Part shown: positions 34,882-43,943 of the stretch, in pieces
How positions within the stretch are numbered: the first letter of the stretch is position 1
Layout of the letters: the number at the start of each line of letters is the position of its first letter
Notes under the pieces: generated by a model
What the model saw: the letters and a program-made list of their open reading frames with translations, nothing else
Told to the model about the DNA's origin: nothing
The model's database searches: none
Assembly: GCF_019443105.1 (NCBI RefSeq)
Contig: NZ_JAHZIJ010000002.1
Coordinates: 310,001-374,000 of the forward strand
Direction: 5' to 3'
DNA length: 64,000 bases
Source: Paenibacillus oenotherae
GTDB taxonomy: Bacteria > Bacillota > Bacilli > Paenibacillales > Paenibacillaceae
Program-made: the position numbers and the translations under genes

Positions 34882-35520
34882 CTATGGAGCCAAATATCCC
34901 GTTACTTTGCCTATTATCTGTTCTTTAGGCAGCGTACCGAAGTTCAGGCTCCCTAAGCTTCTTAATACATTATCGCCCAATACGAACACGGAGCCCGACG
35001 GGATTTCAAATTCCTCCATATCCGTGTCAAAATATTCCTTGTGGGTGTCTCTGCATTGTTCATCACAGTGAATATTCGTTAAATCTTGAAACGCTTCCGC
35101 ATCCATGCCGCTGGCAAGGAGTTTACCGTAAAATGTTTCCAATCTACTGCCATTAATATAGATTTGGCCACTGCTTATGGAAATCCTTTCGCCTTCCAGT
35201 GCGATAACTCTGGAGATCTCATTTGCAGTTTGATCACCTTCATCAGCATGTGTTGTCGGCGGCCTAAAGTAAATAATATCCCCCCGTTGTAGATCGTTGT
35301 CGGTGTAATAATTGGGAACGATCACAATATCTTTATCCACAAACTCAAGATTCTTTCTTGCCATACCATCGCTGCTGTAATGGATAACAATATTGTCATC
35401 CATCTTCTGTATGCTGCCAATTTCCTGAGAAGTCCTCGTGTCAGTGATGGCTTGCGGACCGGTGCATCCCGATAAAAGAGAAATAATTATCATCGATATT
35501 AAACATAACCACGCTTTCAT
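34882..35520 (-). CDS. S26 signal-peptidase-like lipoprotein, catalytic residues missing
   Basis: 212 aa from ATG 35520 (8 nt after AAAGGAGGG; the in-frame ATG 35541 lies before that site). N-terminus MKAWLCLISMIIISLLSGC ends in a lipobox, so it is lipid-anchored, unlike type I signal peptidases. The S26 fold is visible: DIVIVPNYY, RGDIIYFRPP, SRVIALEGERISISSGQIY, and the box III-E part GSVFVLGDNVLRSLGSLNFG. But the Ser-Met box aligns with SSDGM (Gly for the nucleophile Ser), and the catalytic Lys of KRVIGLPGD is Ser in SRVIALEGE. A non-catalytic relative is inferred. It borders an AT-rich region. Confidence 0.75.
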   Translation of the reverse strand: MKAWLCLISMIIISLLSGCTGPQAITDTRTSQEIGSIQKMDDNIVIHYSSDGMARKNLEFVDKDIVIVPNYYTDNDLQRGDIIYFRPPTTHADEGDQTANEISRVIALEGERISISSGQIYINGSRLETFYGKLLASGMDAEAFQDLTNIHCDEQCRDTHKEYFDTDMEEFEIPSGSVFVLGDNVLRSLGSLNFGTLPKEQIIGKVTGYLAP

Positions 35521-35577
35521 TTTGACCCTCCTTTTATTCAAAGTTAATAGGGTCCTTTCCAGGACCCTGTCTCATTT

Positions 35578-36197
35578 TCATTTCATATAAGTTACATTTA
35601 CATTGTTAGTATCAATGAATAAAATATTTTCATCGAAGTTTATAATTTCATCCATTTTAACTAACTTTTGATTATGAAGCACTTCGTTAGAATTCTCTAA
35701 TTTAGATTCTAAAAGTAGATTTTCGTCATTAAATGTGTAAGAAATTACTTTTTCTCCTTCCTTTTTTGTATATTCCTGAATACCATCTTTTTCAATTTTC
35801 TTTAATTTACCCGTTTTTTCATCCTTCTTAACTAATTCAAACGCACGGCTTGAAAAATAACTATGTGGAATAACTAGACCATTTGAACCATTATCCTCAA
35901 AATTCCTAATTGTTAAGTCATTTATAATTTTAGTATACTGAAACAATTTCTTTCCGTCCCAAACCTCATAGTCCCCAGCATATAAACCTGAAATGGTTTC
36001 AAAGCGATAATACCCTTTTTCATTAAACCAGACTTCATACGTTACATCTTCAATTTACCAGAATCTGTAACAGTCTTTTCATTAATAATAAAATGCTTTG
36101 AGAAGTAGTTCACTTCATTAGTATCAGCACTAGAAATAATAACAAAAAATATACTTAGGGAAAGAACAATAAAAGCAAAATATAAACACTTTTTCAT
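35578..36197 (-). pseudogene. Frameshifted secreted/lipid-carrier-like protein
   Basis: AT-rich. ATG 36197 with AAAGGGG upstream starts MKKCLYFAFIVLSLSIFFVI, a signal peptide, and reads to a TAA at ~36042. A second frame picks up directly (EDVTYEVWFNEKGYYRFETI, then GLYAGDYEVWDGKKLFQYTK) and runs to 35578. The joint at 36051-36058 reads GGTAAATTGAAGAT; one extra A in the A run would join GK-IEDVTYEVW. Restored length ~206 aa. The VWFNEKGYYRFET...YEVWDGKKLFQY pattern recalls LolA/RseB-like secreted proteins, a weak match. Sequencing error in the homopolymer is possible. Confidence 0.7.
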
Positions 36198-36217
36198 AAT
36201 TCAACTACCCCTTTCGA

Positions 36218-36661
36218 TTAAAAATCAATATTCAATTTAGCTCTTTTTGGATATTGGGTTTGAGTAGGACTACCTCCAACAGAGTATAAGTTCAATTCAT
36301 AATACACAATCACTGCATTATTATTGTCTGTAACATTAGCATTTGCAATATATTTAACCCAATAGCTTGAATAGCCTTCTCTTCTTCTATTTTCATCGTA
36401 TTGTGATGAATCGTAAACAGAAACATATTGCCCCACAGGAGTTGAAGGCTTATCTCTACCTACAAAAACCCTCTCAACTTCCCAAGTATCAAAAGTATTT
36501 GTGTCATGGGTATAGGTACCTATAACATCTGTAATTCGAATATCAGATAATGGAGTTAATGTCTTCCAATAAATTTGGGCATTAAAGTGAGTCTCAGCGT
36601 AATAATAATCACAATATAATAAGGTTCCCGGCGAACAAGCACTAGACCCATTTGGAGATTC
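36218..36661 (-). pseudogene. 5'-truncated unknown protein gene
   Basis: An open frame of ~147 codons with no start: it begins just after an in-frame TAA at 36662-36664 (ESPNGSSACSPGTLLYCDYY...) and ends RAKLNIDF at 36218. Only an internal GTG (36436) could start a 72-aa product, and it lacks a ribosome site. The body is Asn/Tyr/Thr-rich with predicted beta strands. The AT content drops sharply at ~36660-36730, so the 5' part was probably lost at a rearrangement. It lies 20 bp upstream of the frameshifted secreted-protein gene, so the two were likely one operon. Confidence 0.65.
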
Positions 36662-36732
36662 TTAGGTCAGTATGCGGGAATAAGGATTGCGAAAAATTCC
36701 AATTACTTCATATATTTCCTCGTCTTCAGCAC

Positions 36733-37248
36733 CTACCCCTCATCCATCGCATTCCTAAACCGGATCATCGAATAATCCATCGTCGCCTTAGGCACGGCAT
36801 CCCGCAATGGAAACAGGTTCGGGACGACACGCAGTTCAATCCCCTTCTCCACAATCCGTGCAAGCAGATCACCCATCGGTTCCACTGTTAGGGGAGTAAC
36901 CCCCTGCTCCGACACATGGTATCCGGCCGTCCCATCGATCATCACGAAGGTATCCGCGGGCAGTGTATAACAGAACAGCTTCGCATTCCGTATCCGGCCC
37001 AGCCATCGTCCCTCCACGAACATAATTGTATCCGCCGTGCTGTAACCGAATAGCTTCTCCTCAAGCTCAGCCGACACAGGCGCCCCTCTTCTTGCGATGA
37101 TTCTGGGACAGTCGCGCGGCAAATAATAATTCGGCGCACGCTCCTCATTCACCGCCCACACCACCTGGCCCAGCTCTGGGTACGCGGGGGCAGGTCTCGG
37201 TTCAAAGCGGGGAATCGCGGATTCCTCACTATAATGATATACATACAT
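36733..37248 (-). CDS. DUF6886-like protein
   Basis: 171 aa from ATG 37248 (MYVYHYSEESAIPRF), behind GGAGGGAG; the frame remains open 59 codons further without support. Core PAYPELGQVVWAVNEERAPN, YLPRDCPRIIARRGAP and TAGYHVSEQGVTP match my memory of the DUF6886 family (B. subtilis and Paenibacillus). No membrane segment. Function unknown. Confidence 0.75.
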   Translation of the reverse strand: MYVYHYSEESAIPRFEPRPAPAYPELGQVVWAVNEERAPNYYLPRDCPRIIARRGAPVSAELEEKLFGYSTADTIMFVEGRWLGRIRNAKLFCYTLPADTFVMIDGTAGYHVSEQGVTPLTVEPMGDLLARIVEKGIELRVVPNLFPLRDAVPKATMDYSMIRFRNAMDEG

Positions 37249-37447
37249 ATCGAAACACTCCCTCCACACAATTGCGGCAAACTTCTTCACCCATTCAATA
37301 AAACACCCTTCCGCACCACAGGTACCCTTATTCGAATCACGCCAGATTCCCCCTTCGGCCCCATTTCCAACAAAAAAGGTATTCCCATCGCCCATGGCGA
37401 ATAGCATAGTAGTAATATTATCCATCTACTAGGAGGAATTTAGCAAG

Positions 37448-37894
37448 ATGCCACAACCGCAACCGAATCAATCTTACGCCAATCACAAACGGCTGGACCC
37501 GCTCTATCATTTTGCTTTGAGTCTGCTAACAGTTGCCGCGATCATTCTCTCTCTTTACCTTGTTGTTGACGCCTTGGCGGATGGCAGCTCGCTGACGCAG
37601 CCGCTGCTGTTTGTATGCTTTGCCCTTATTGCCGCAATTACATTCGCAAGGCTTCGCCAATATACACTCAAAGTACAGGATCGTGCGATTCGCGCAGAGG
37701 AGCAGCTGCGGCATTTTATATTGACAGGCAAGCCCATTGACTCCCGATTAACGATCAGGCAGATTGTCGCATTGCGCTTTGCCTCGGACAATGAATATCC
37801 CTCCCTTGCGCAGCGCGCTGCCGAAGAAGGTCTCTCCACAGATGCGATCAAGCGAGCGATAACGTCCTGGCGCAGTGACAATTACCGTGTTTAA
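37448..37894 (+). CDS. DUF6526-like membrane protein
   Basis: 148 aa. Opening QNQSYANHKRLDPLYHF style (here PNQSYANHKRLDPLYHF) and two membrane helices (~22-45, 50-68), then a cytoplasmic part LRQYTLKVQDRAIRAEEQLR and a C-terminal helical segment. The YANH...HF motif marks the DUF6526 family. Start ATG 37448 follows AGGAGG. Divergent from the DUF6886-like gene. Confidence 0.75.
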   Translation: MPQPQPNQSYANHKRLDPLYHFALSLLTVAAIILSLYLVVDALADGSSLTQPLLFVCFALIAAITFARLRQYTLKVQDRAIRAEEQLRHFILTGKPIDSRLTIRQIVALRFASDNEYPSLAQRAAEEGLSTDAIKRAITSWRSDNYRV

Positions 37895-37909
37895 TCCACG
37901 CACCCCAAG

Positions 37910-37977
37910 CAAAAAAGCTGCTTGCGGCAAGCTCATCGGCCCAAGGCCAACGAGCTGCCGAAGCAGCTTTCTTTATT
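37910..37977. terminator. Bidirectional terminator with a long stem
   Basis: AAAAAAGCTGCTT...GAGCT...GGCC pairs with GGCC...GAGCT...GAAGCAGCTTTCTTT. It separates convergent DUF6526 and the GH15 gene at the end of the glycogen operon. Confidence 0.85.
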
Positions 37978-37984
37978 TCCCGAA

Positions 37985-39964
37985 TTACAATTTTGCCGCG
38001 GCAGCGGTTATTAGCTCCGCATACTTGGCCGAATATTTGCTCACACACTGCACGAAAGTAGCATGCGACCAGGTCAGCGGCGCAACGGACAACGGACTGC
38101 CGTCATGCGGGTTCAACTGCTCCGGCAGCAGGCCGCTGGACAGCGCATGCTCCACAACCCACTGCAAGGTCCGGCGAGGTCCTTCAAGATCCGCCAGGCT
38201 CTTCGCTGATTCAATCTCGAAATTCGCAATCCAGAGCGTACAGATGATCCACGGATTGCCCGGCACATTCTCAATATCTCCTGACTGCTGGAAGTAGTAG
38301 TCATTCGTATAGCGGGCTACACCGCCCACTCCTGTGCGTACCGTCAGCCCCTGCTTGATCGCATTCATTGTCCGAATGACGCGGCTGTCGTTAACCGGAA
38401 GAACACCGAACTCCCAAATGCCGAACAGGCTGCTCTCAAGCGTCATATCCTTCTCCCAGCCGTCATCCTTCTGAATCAGTCCCCGCGCGAATCGCCCGGA
38501 CCCCTCATCCCACAGATGTGTCAGCATGCCCTGCTTGATCGTCTCCGCTGTATCGCGGAAATGATCGCTTCGCTCATAATCGCCGAACAGCTCTGTGAAG
38601 AAGGCTGCCGCCATAAGACCGCCGTAGACGGAGGCAACCGTATACGTCCAGATACCATAGCGCTCCTCCCACAGGTCGTAGCTCGGCTTAGGCAGAGACA
38701 GGCCGTCCTCCATATAGGAGCTCAGGAAGGCCGCACCCTTGCGGATCAAATTATTGTACAGCGATTGAGGGAGCTCAATCACCTGGTTGCGCGTGTAATC
38801 CTTCCATAGCGCGAACAGCACAAGCGCTGTCTCATCCTCTTGAATAGGCAGACGCTGGTTGCCCTGCACAATGTAAGGATGCCAGCTGGATCCCACCGTT
38901 CCGTCCGGATTGTACTTGTGATACAAATAGCCGTCAGGCGACAGCGTCCGCTCGCAAAATTGGAAGAATGGCGAGATTACGCTTTGAAATCCTGCCAGTG
39001 ACATCGCCTCTGCGATCAACGCCCCATCGCGCGGCCACATGTAGCTGTAATGATCCCGGTTATATTGCAGAATATCGGTATCATTGGCGGCAATAATCGC
39101 TCCGCGTTCATCTGTCTGTGTCCGCACGATAAGCAGGCTTTGACGGAATGTGCGCGCAACCTCCGGCGGCAGATCGCCCAAGTTGTCTTCCGCACGGTGC
39201 AGCCAATGCTTCCAGTAGATGACAATACGGCTAAGCAGCTTCTCCGGGTTGCTGTCCTGGACATATTTGTTCAGCGCCTTAACCTCTTCCAGGTCTTTGC
39301 CGATCGACATCCAGTAGTAGACCGTCTTCTCGCCGCTTGGCGGAACAACGGTGCGGAAGCTTATCGTGCTGTCAACGGAGCCCTGCGCAATCGTATTCCC
39401 CATCAGAATGCCGTCTTCCGCGTCACGCCATGTTCCCTCGGCATGATGGAAACGTTTGATCCCTGTAGAATACTGCATCATGCCGCCTTCATCAGAGAAG
39501 CCATTGAACATGAAGTAGGAGGAACGCTTATAGTGGAATACGGTATGATTCTCAGGATAATAGGCCGCTGTATCGCCTACCTCGGAGCCGTCTATCATCA
39601 GATCCTGATTGAAGAACAACCGGAATTCTCTTGCCTCTGATGTCAGGTTGCGTACGACGACCCGTTTAATATAGATGCACTCCCGCTGATGAATGCCGTC
39701 ATTCATATGAAGTTCGACCCCGAGACGCTCGTTCCTGGCCACCACGTTAGTTACGAGAGAGTCCTCGACATAGCCCAGATCAAATTTCCACTCTGGATTC
39801 TCCAACCAGGAGAATTGACCGTCTACCCAAATACCGAAACGGCAATATTGTCCACCGACATGATTGAGCTGACCGACAAAAGGATAATAAATATCTCGGA
39901 TGTAGCAGTTGCGGTCCAGATTGACCAGCAGTTTACCGTTGCCGATAACTAGATGACGGGCCAT
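37985..39964 (-). CDS. GH15 glucoamylase/glucodextranase-like glycoside hydrolase
   Basis: 659 aa, cytoplasmic (no signal peptide). N-terminal super-beta-sandwich (~1-260), then the (alpha/alpha)6 catalytic domain. MWPRDGALIAEAM shapes the active site; YDLWEERYGIWTYT (~430-443) holds the catalytic-acid Glu, and LLPEQLNP holds the base Glu 615. Releases glucose from alpha-glucans. It is the last gene of the glg operon, overlapping glgA by 16 nt (start ATG 39964 behind AAAGGAG). In B. subtilis that place is taken by phosphorylase glgP. So stored glycogen here may be broken down hydrolytically. Confidence 0.9.
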   Translation of the reverse strand: MARHLVIGNGKLLVNLDRNCYIRDIYYPFVGQLNHVGGQYCRFGIWVDGQFSWLENPEWKFDLGYVEDSLVTNVVARNERLGVELHMNDGIHQRECIYIKRVVVRNLTSEAREFRLFFNQDLMIDGSEVGDTAAYYPENHTVFHYKRSSYFMFNGFSDEGGMMQYSTGIKRFHHAEGTWRDAEDGILMGNTIAQGSVDSTISFRTVVPPSGEKTVYYWMSIGKDLEEVKALNKYVQDSNPEKLLSRIVIYWKHWLHRAEDNLGDLPPEVARTFRQSLLIVRTQTDERGAIIAANDTDILQYNRDHYSYMWPRDGALIAEAMSLAGFQSVISPFFQFCERTLSPDGYLYHKYNPDGTVGSSWHPYIVQGNQRLPIQEDETALVLFALWKDYTRNQVIELPQSLYNNLIRKGAAFLSSYMEDGLSLPKPSYDLWEERYGIWTYTVASVYGGLMAAAFFTELFGDYERSDHFRDTAETIKQGMLTHLWDEGSGRFARGLIQKDDGWEKDMTLESSLFGIWEFGVLPVNDSRVIRTMNAIKQGLTVRTGVGGVARYTNDYYFQQSGDIENVPGNPWIICTLWIANFEIESAKSLADLEGPRRTLQWVVEHALSSGLLPEQLNPHDGSPLSVAPLTWSHATFVQCVSKYSAKYAELITAAAAKL

Positions 39965-41409
39965 GGGTTATTCTCCTTTCGGCTGGACAGAAGTTCGGCG
40001 TACAGCGACATATAGGATTTGGCAGAGCGTTTCCAGCTGCAATCATCCTTGGCGCCATTCGCAACAATTTGCTTCCATACGTCTTCGTTATTATAGAACG
40101 CAATCGCCCGCTCAATGGTGAATAACATATCATGCGCATTATAATTGGTGAAGGTGAACCCGTTGCCGGTACCCGTAAATTCATTGTATGGCGTTACGGT
40201 ATCCCTGAGCCCTCCAGTCTCGCGCACGATAGGAACGGAGCGGTAGCGAAGCGCAATTAATTGGCTTAATCCGCATGGTTCAAACTGCGAAGGCATCAGA
40301 TACATATCACTTCCCGCATATACACGGCGGGCCAACGCATCGTTGAACCCGAACCATGCGGACACTTTGTCAGGCTGGCGCTCCGCAGCGCGCCTGAACA
40401 TCTCCTCATACTGCCAGTCGCCAGAGCCTACGATAGCCAGCTGCACATCGGCAGCCACAATAGAATCCAGCACCGCTTCAACAAGATCAAAGCCCTTCTG
40501 ATCCACCATGCGGGACACGATGCCGATCAGCGGTGTAGTCTCCGACTCTGCAAGCCCCATCTCACGCTGCAGCGCAAGCTTGTTCTTCCGTTTGCGCGGA
40601 AGGGAATCCCGATAGGGCACTTCCAGCGCCGCATCACTCATGGGATCAAAGGAATCGGTATCGATTCCGTTCACGATCCCGATCAGATCATGAGCGCGCG
40701 AGCGCAGCAGCCCATCGAGCTTCTCGCCGTAATACTCCGTTTGAATCTCATTCGCATACGACGGGCTGACCGTAGTCAGCTTGTCCGAATAGACGAGTCC
40801 GCCCTTCATGCAGCTGCCGGCCCCATAGAATTCGATCCCTTCCGAGCCGAACAGCTCATCGCCGGAATTCAGCAAATCCTTGAGAAGCTCCTTGCCGAAC
40901 ACACCTTGATACTTCAAGTTATGTATCGTATAGACCGTTGCAATATTGTGGCAGACAGGATCATGCGCATACCGCGTCCGCAGCAGGAACGGGATCAAAC
41001 CGGTCTGCCAGTCATGGCAGTGGGCAATATCCGGCTGGTAATCCATATGGAACAGAGACTCTACAACAGCGGCGCTGAAGAATACGAACCGCTCCGCATC
41101 ATCTCCATAACCGTACAGACCGCCCCGCATGAAATAAAACTCATTGTCGATCAGGTAGTATACAATGCCGTCGATCTCAGCCCTCAGCAATCCGCAATAT
41201 TGACTCCGCCAGCCAACCCGCACCGTGAATGTCGCAATCGTCTCAAACTGCCCCACATATGATTCCGGAATCGCTCCATACTTGGGAAGGATAATTCTCA
41301 CTTCCGCGCCCAGCTCCGATAGCGCCTTGGGCAAAGACCCCGCAACGTCGGCCAGTCCGCCCGTCTTAACGAGCGGAACTGCCTCCGAAGTGGCAAATAA
41401 CAGCTTCAT
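39949..41409 (-). CDS. glgA: Glycogen synthase (ADP-glucose)
   Basis: GT5 enzyme that extends alpha-1,4-glucan from ADP-glucose. 486 aa, usual length. ADP-glucose site KTGGLADVAGSLPKAL (16-31), HCHDWQTGLIPFLL, IGIVSRMVDQKGFDLV and the C-terminal LMPSQFEPCGLSQLIALRY with catalytic Glu. Fourth gene of the operon. Confidence 0.96.
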   Translation of the reverse strand: MKLLFATSEAVPLVKTGGLADVAGSLPKALSELGAEVRIILPKYGAIPESYVGQFETIATFTVRVGWRSQYCGLLRAEIDGIVYYLIDNEFYFMRGGLYGYGDDAERFVFFSAAVVESLFHMDYQPDIAHCHDWQTGLIPFLLRTRYAHDPVCHNIATVYTIHNLKYQGVFGKELLKDLLNSGDELFGSEGIEFYGAGSCMKGGLVYSDKLTTVSPSYANEIQTEYYGEKLDGLLRSRAHDLIGIVNGIDTDSFDPMSDAALEVPYRDSLPRKRKNKLALQREMGLAESETTPLIGIVSRMVDQKGFDLVEAVLDSIVAADVQLAIVGSGDWQYEEMFRRAAERQPDKVSAWFGFNDALARRVYAGSDMYLMPSQFEPCGLSQLIALRYRSVPIVRETGGLRDTVTPYNEFTGTGNGFTFTNYNAHDMLFTIERAIAFYNNEDVWKQIVANGAKDDCSWKRSAKSYMSLYAELLSSRKENNPWPVI

Positions 41410-41495
41410 AGGTTCCCCTCCTCATGCAGCGACCAGTTGCGCGGGTACGCTGCTCTCTGTCTGTATTTCTGTCTGCGAATCCTTATTCCTCCCGC

Positions 41496-42608
41496 TTAGA
41501 TGACCTTGCGCTTCATGGCCAGGAATGGCGACATTTCTGCCCCGCGAAGCTCACGGCCCTGCGCAATGCTGACATCCTTATCCAGAATGACGCAATTCAC
41601 ATTGCTGTTCTCGCCAATATCGCCGTTCTGCATGACGATGCTGTTGCGGACAACGGCGCCTTTGCGGACATGAACGCCACGGAACAGAATACTGTTCTCC
41701 ACCGTTCCTTCAATAACACAGCCATTAGCGATAAGCGAATTGCTCGTTCTGGCCCCTGTCGTATACCGCGCAGGCGGCTCATCCTTGACCTTCGTATAGA
41801 TCGGCCCCGGCTCATTGAACAGACTGCGCCACACATCAGGGTTAAGCAGCTGCATGCTGTTCTGATAGTAGCTGGATACCGTATTGACAACCCCAAGGTA
41901 ACCCTCGTACATATAGCTCCCGACATAGAGCTCTTCCAGACGCGACATGATCGCATGGCGGACAAGATGATCCTGCCCCTGGGCCAGCGACGTCTCCACC
42001 AGCTCCAGCAGCAGCTCCTTGCGCATCACATACATCTCCATGGATACCAGATCGCCTGTCATGCGGCCATAATGATCCTGCATCGCTGTAATCCGCCCGG
42101 CAGCATTGACCTGCACCTTGCGGGCTTTGCCGTCCAGCAGGTCGGACTGCCTTTTGCAGACGACCGTAATGTCAGCCCCGTTTTCCTTATGCTGCGCAAT
42201 AATGGAGGAGAAATCGATATTGCATACCATATGGCTGCGCGTAATCACGACATATTCCAACGAGCTGCGGGTGAAATAATCCCGATGCTGATAAAAGTGG
42301 AACAGATCCCCGCGGCGAACCTCATTCACATCATCCGTGATTGGCGGCAGCATGAACAGTCCGCTCTGACGGTGATGCAGATCCCAGTGCTTGCCTGAGC
42401 CGAGGTGGTCCATCAGCGAACGATACTTCGTATGGGCGAATACCGCTACCTTCGTAATGCCTGAATTGACCATGCTCGACAATGTAAAATCAATCAAACG
42501 ATACCGCGCGCCGAAAGGCACAGTTGCCAGGCAGCGTCCCGCAGTCAGTGATTCCATCTCATCGGATTCATGGATCAGATTAATAACACCCAGTATGTTT
42601 GAGTTCAT
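41496..42608 (-). CDS. glgD: GlgD, regulatory subunit-like glucose-1-phosphate adenylyltransferase
   Basis: 370 aa. Pyrophosphorylase fold, but the Gly-rich nucleotide loop of GlgC is replaced by NLIHESDEMESLTAGRCL, typical of GlgD subunits with little or no own catalysis. GARYRLIDFTLSSMVNSGI is conserved, and the C-terminus has left-handed beta-helix repeats (GCVIEGTVENSILFRGV). In bacilli GlgC and GlgD form a heterotetramer with raised activity. Starts 3 bp after glgC. Confidence 0.94.
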   Translation of the reverse strand: MNSNILGVINLIHESDEMESLTAGRCLATVPFGARYRLIDFTLSSMVNSGITKVAVFAHTKYRSLMDHLGSGKHWDLHHRQSGLFMLPPITDDVNEVRRGDLFHFYQHRDYFTRSSLEYVVITRSHMVCNIDFSSIIAQHKENGADITVVCKRQSDLLDGKARKVQVNAAGRITAMQDHYGRMTGDLVSMEMYVMRKELLLELVETSLAQGQDHLVRHAIMSRLEELYVGSYMYEGYLGVVNTVSSYYQNSMQLLNPDVWRSLFNEPGPIYTKVKDEPPARYTTGARTSNSLIANGCVIEGTVENSILFRGVHVRKGAVVRNSIVMQNGDIGENSNVNCVILDKDVSIAQGRELRGAEMSPFLAMKRKVI

Positions 42609-42610
42609 GG

Positions 42611-43771
42611 CTACTCCACCTCCTGAAGCGATTGGCTTGTTGCGATATATTCATCATTGCCGATCACGCTGACAGAATCACTGCCCGGATTGCCAATCGT
42701 TACGCCGTCGGCAATAATCGTTCCTTCGCCGATAATCGTCCGATAGATGCGCACGCCCTTGCCGATCTTCACATTCGGCATAATTACCGACTCATGGATG
42801 AGGCTGCCCTCACCGGCATGAACGCCATGGAACATCACGGAGCGATGCACGCTGCCTTCTATAATACAGCCCTCTGTAATAAGCGAGTTGCTGACCTCAG
42901 CTCCGCGCGCGATATACTGGGCCGGACGATTCGGGTTCACCGAATAAATCCGCCAGTCGCTGTCGTTCAGATCCAGAGCCGGCACATCGTCAAGCAAATC
43001 CATATTCGCTTCCCACAAGCTCTCAAGGGTGCCTACATCCTTCCAGTAGCCGTTGAAGGTATAGGAATTAAGCTTCACATTGTCCTGCAGCATCGCCGGA
43101 ATGACATCCTTGCCGAAGTCATTGCCGGACAATCGGTTGGCCTCATCGCGAATGAGATACTTCTGCAGCACGGACCATGAGAATATATAAATGCCCATCG
43201 ATGCCAGATTGCTTGTCGGCACCTTAGGCTTCTCTTCAAAGTCAGTAATCTGTCCTTCTTCATCAACATGCATAATGCCGAAGCGGCTGGCTTCCTTCCA
43301 GTCCACCTCAATACAAGCGATCGTCACATCCGCACCGCGCTCCTCATGCTTCTGCAGCATAAGCTCATAATCCATCTTGTAGATGTGGTCGCCTGATATA
43401 ACCAGCACATATTCCGGATCAAACCGGTCGATAAAGCCCATATTCTGATAGATGGCATTAGCAGTTCCCTTGTACCACATGCCGCCCTTTTGCTTCATAT
43501 ATGGAGGAAGAATAGCCATGCCGCCGTCACGGCGATCCAGTCCCCACGGACTTCCGATGCCAAGATACCCGTTCAGAACAAGCGGTTGATACTGGGTAAG
43601 CACACCAACGGTATCGATGCCCGAATGGGCGCAATTGCTTAAAGTGAAATCAATAATCCGATACTTCCCGCCAAAGTGTACGGCAGGCTTGGCCAGATCC
43701 TTTGTCAATACGCCGAGCCGTTTACCTTCTCCTCCAGCAAGCAGCATAGCTACCATTCTTTTTCCGCCCAT
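42611..43771 (-). CDS. glgC: Glucose-1-phosphate adenylyltransferase, catalytic subunit
   Basis: Makes ADP-glucose from ATP and glucose-1-phosphate, the committed step of glycogen synthesis. About 386 aa from ATG 43771 (9 nt after GAGGAG; ATG 43780 touches that site, and the frame stays open to 43927 without support). Nucleotide loop AGGEGKRLG (12-20), [34 protein letters not shown], and a beta-helix C-terminus ([20 protein letters not shown]). Second gene of glgBCDA. Confidence 0.95.
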   Translation of the reverse strand: MGGKRMVAMLLAGGEGKRLGVLTKDLAKPAVHFGGKYRIIDFTLSNCAHSGIDTVGVLTQYQPLVLNGYLGIGSPWGLDRRDGGMAILPPYMKQKGGMWYKGTANAIYQNMGFIDRFDPEYVLVISGDHIYKMDYELMLQKHEERGADVTIACIEVDWKEASRFGIMHVDEEGQITDFEEKPKVPTSNLASMGIYIFSWSVLQKYLIRDEANRLSGNDFGKDVIPAMLQDNVKLNSYTFNGYWKDVGTLESLWEANMDLLDDVPALDLNDSDWRIYSVNPNRPAQYIARGAEVSNSLITEGCIIEGSVHRSVMFHGVHAGEGSLIHESVIMPNVKIGKGVRIYRTIIGEGTIIADGVTIGNPGSDSVSVIGNDEYIATSQSLQEVE

Positions 43772-43943
43772 GGACACCATCTCCTCTACTGCAACTTCCG
43801 GCAGCCCAAAGTGAACGGCCCCATCGTTGCCAGTCAAATTTGCAAGACTAAAGCCTGTATTGCGCTCAACCTGATGCCCAGCTATTCTTGTCCATCCCTC
43901 GGCATGCCTGTGACATGAACCTATCATGCCATGGCAGCCTCAG

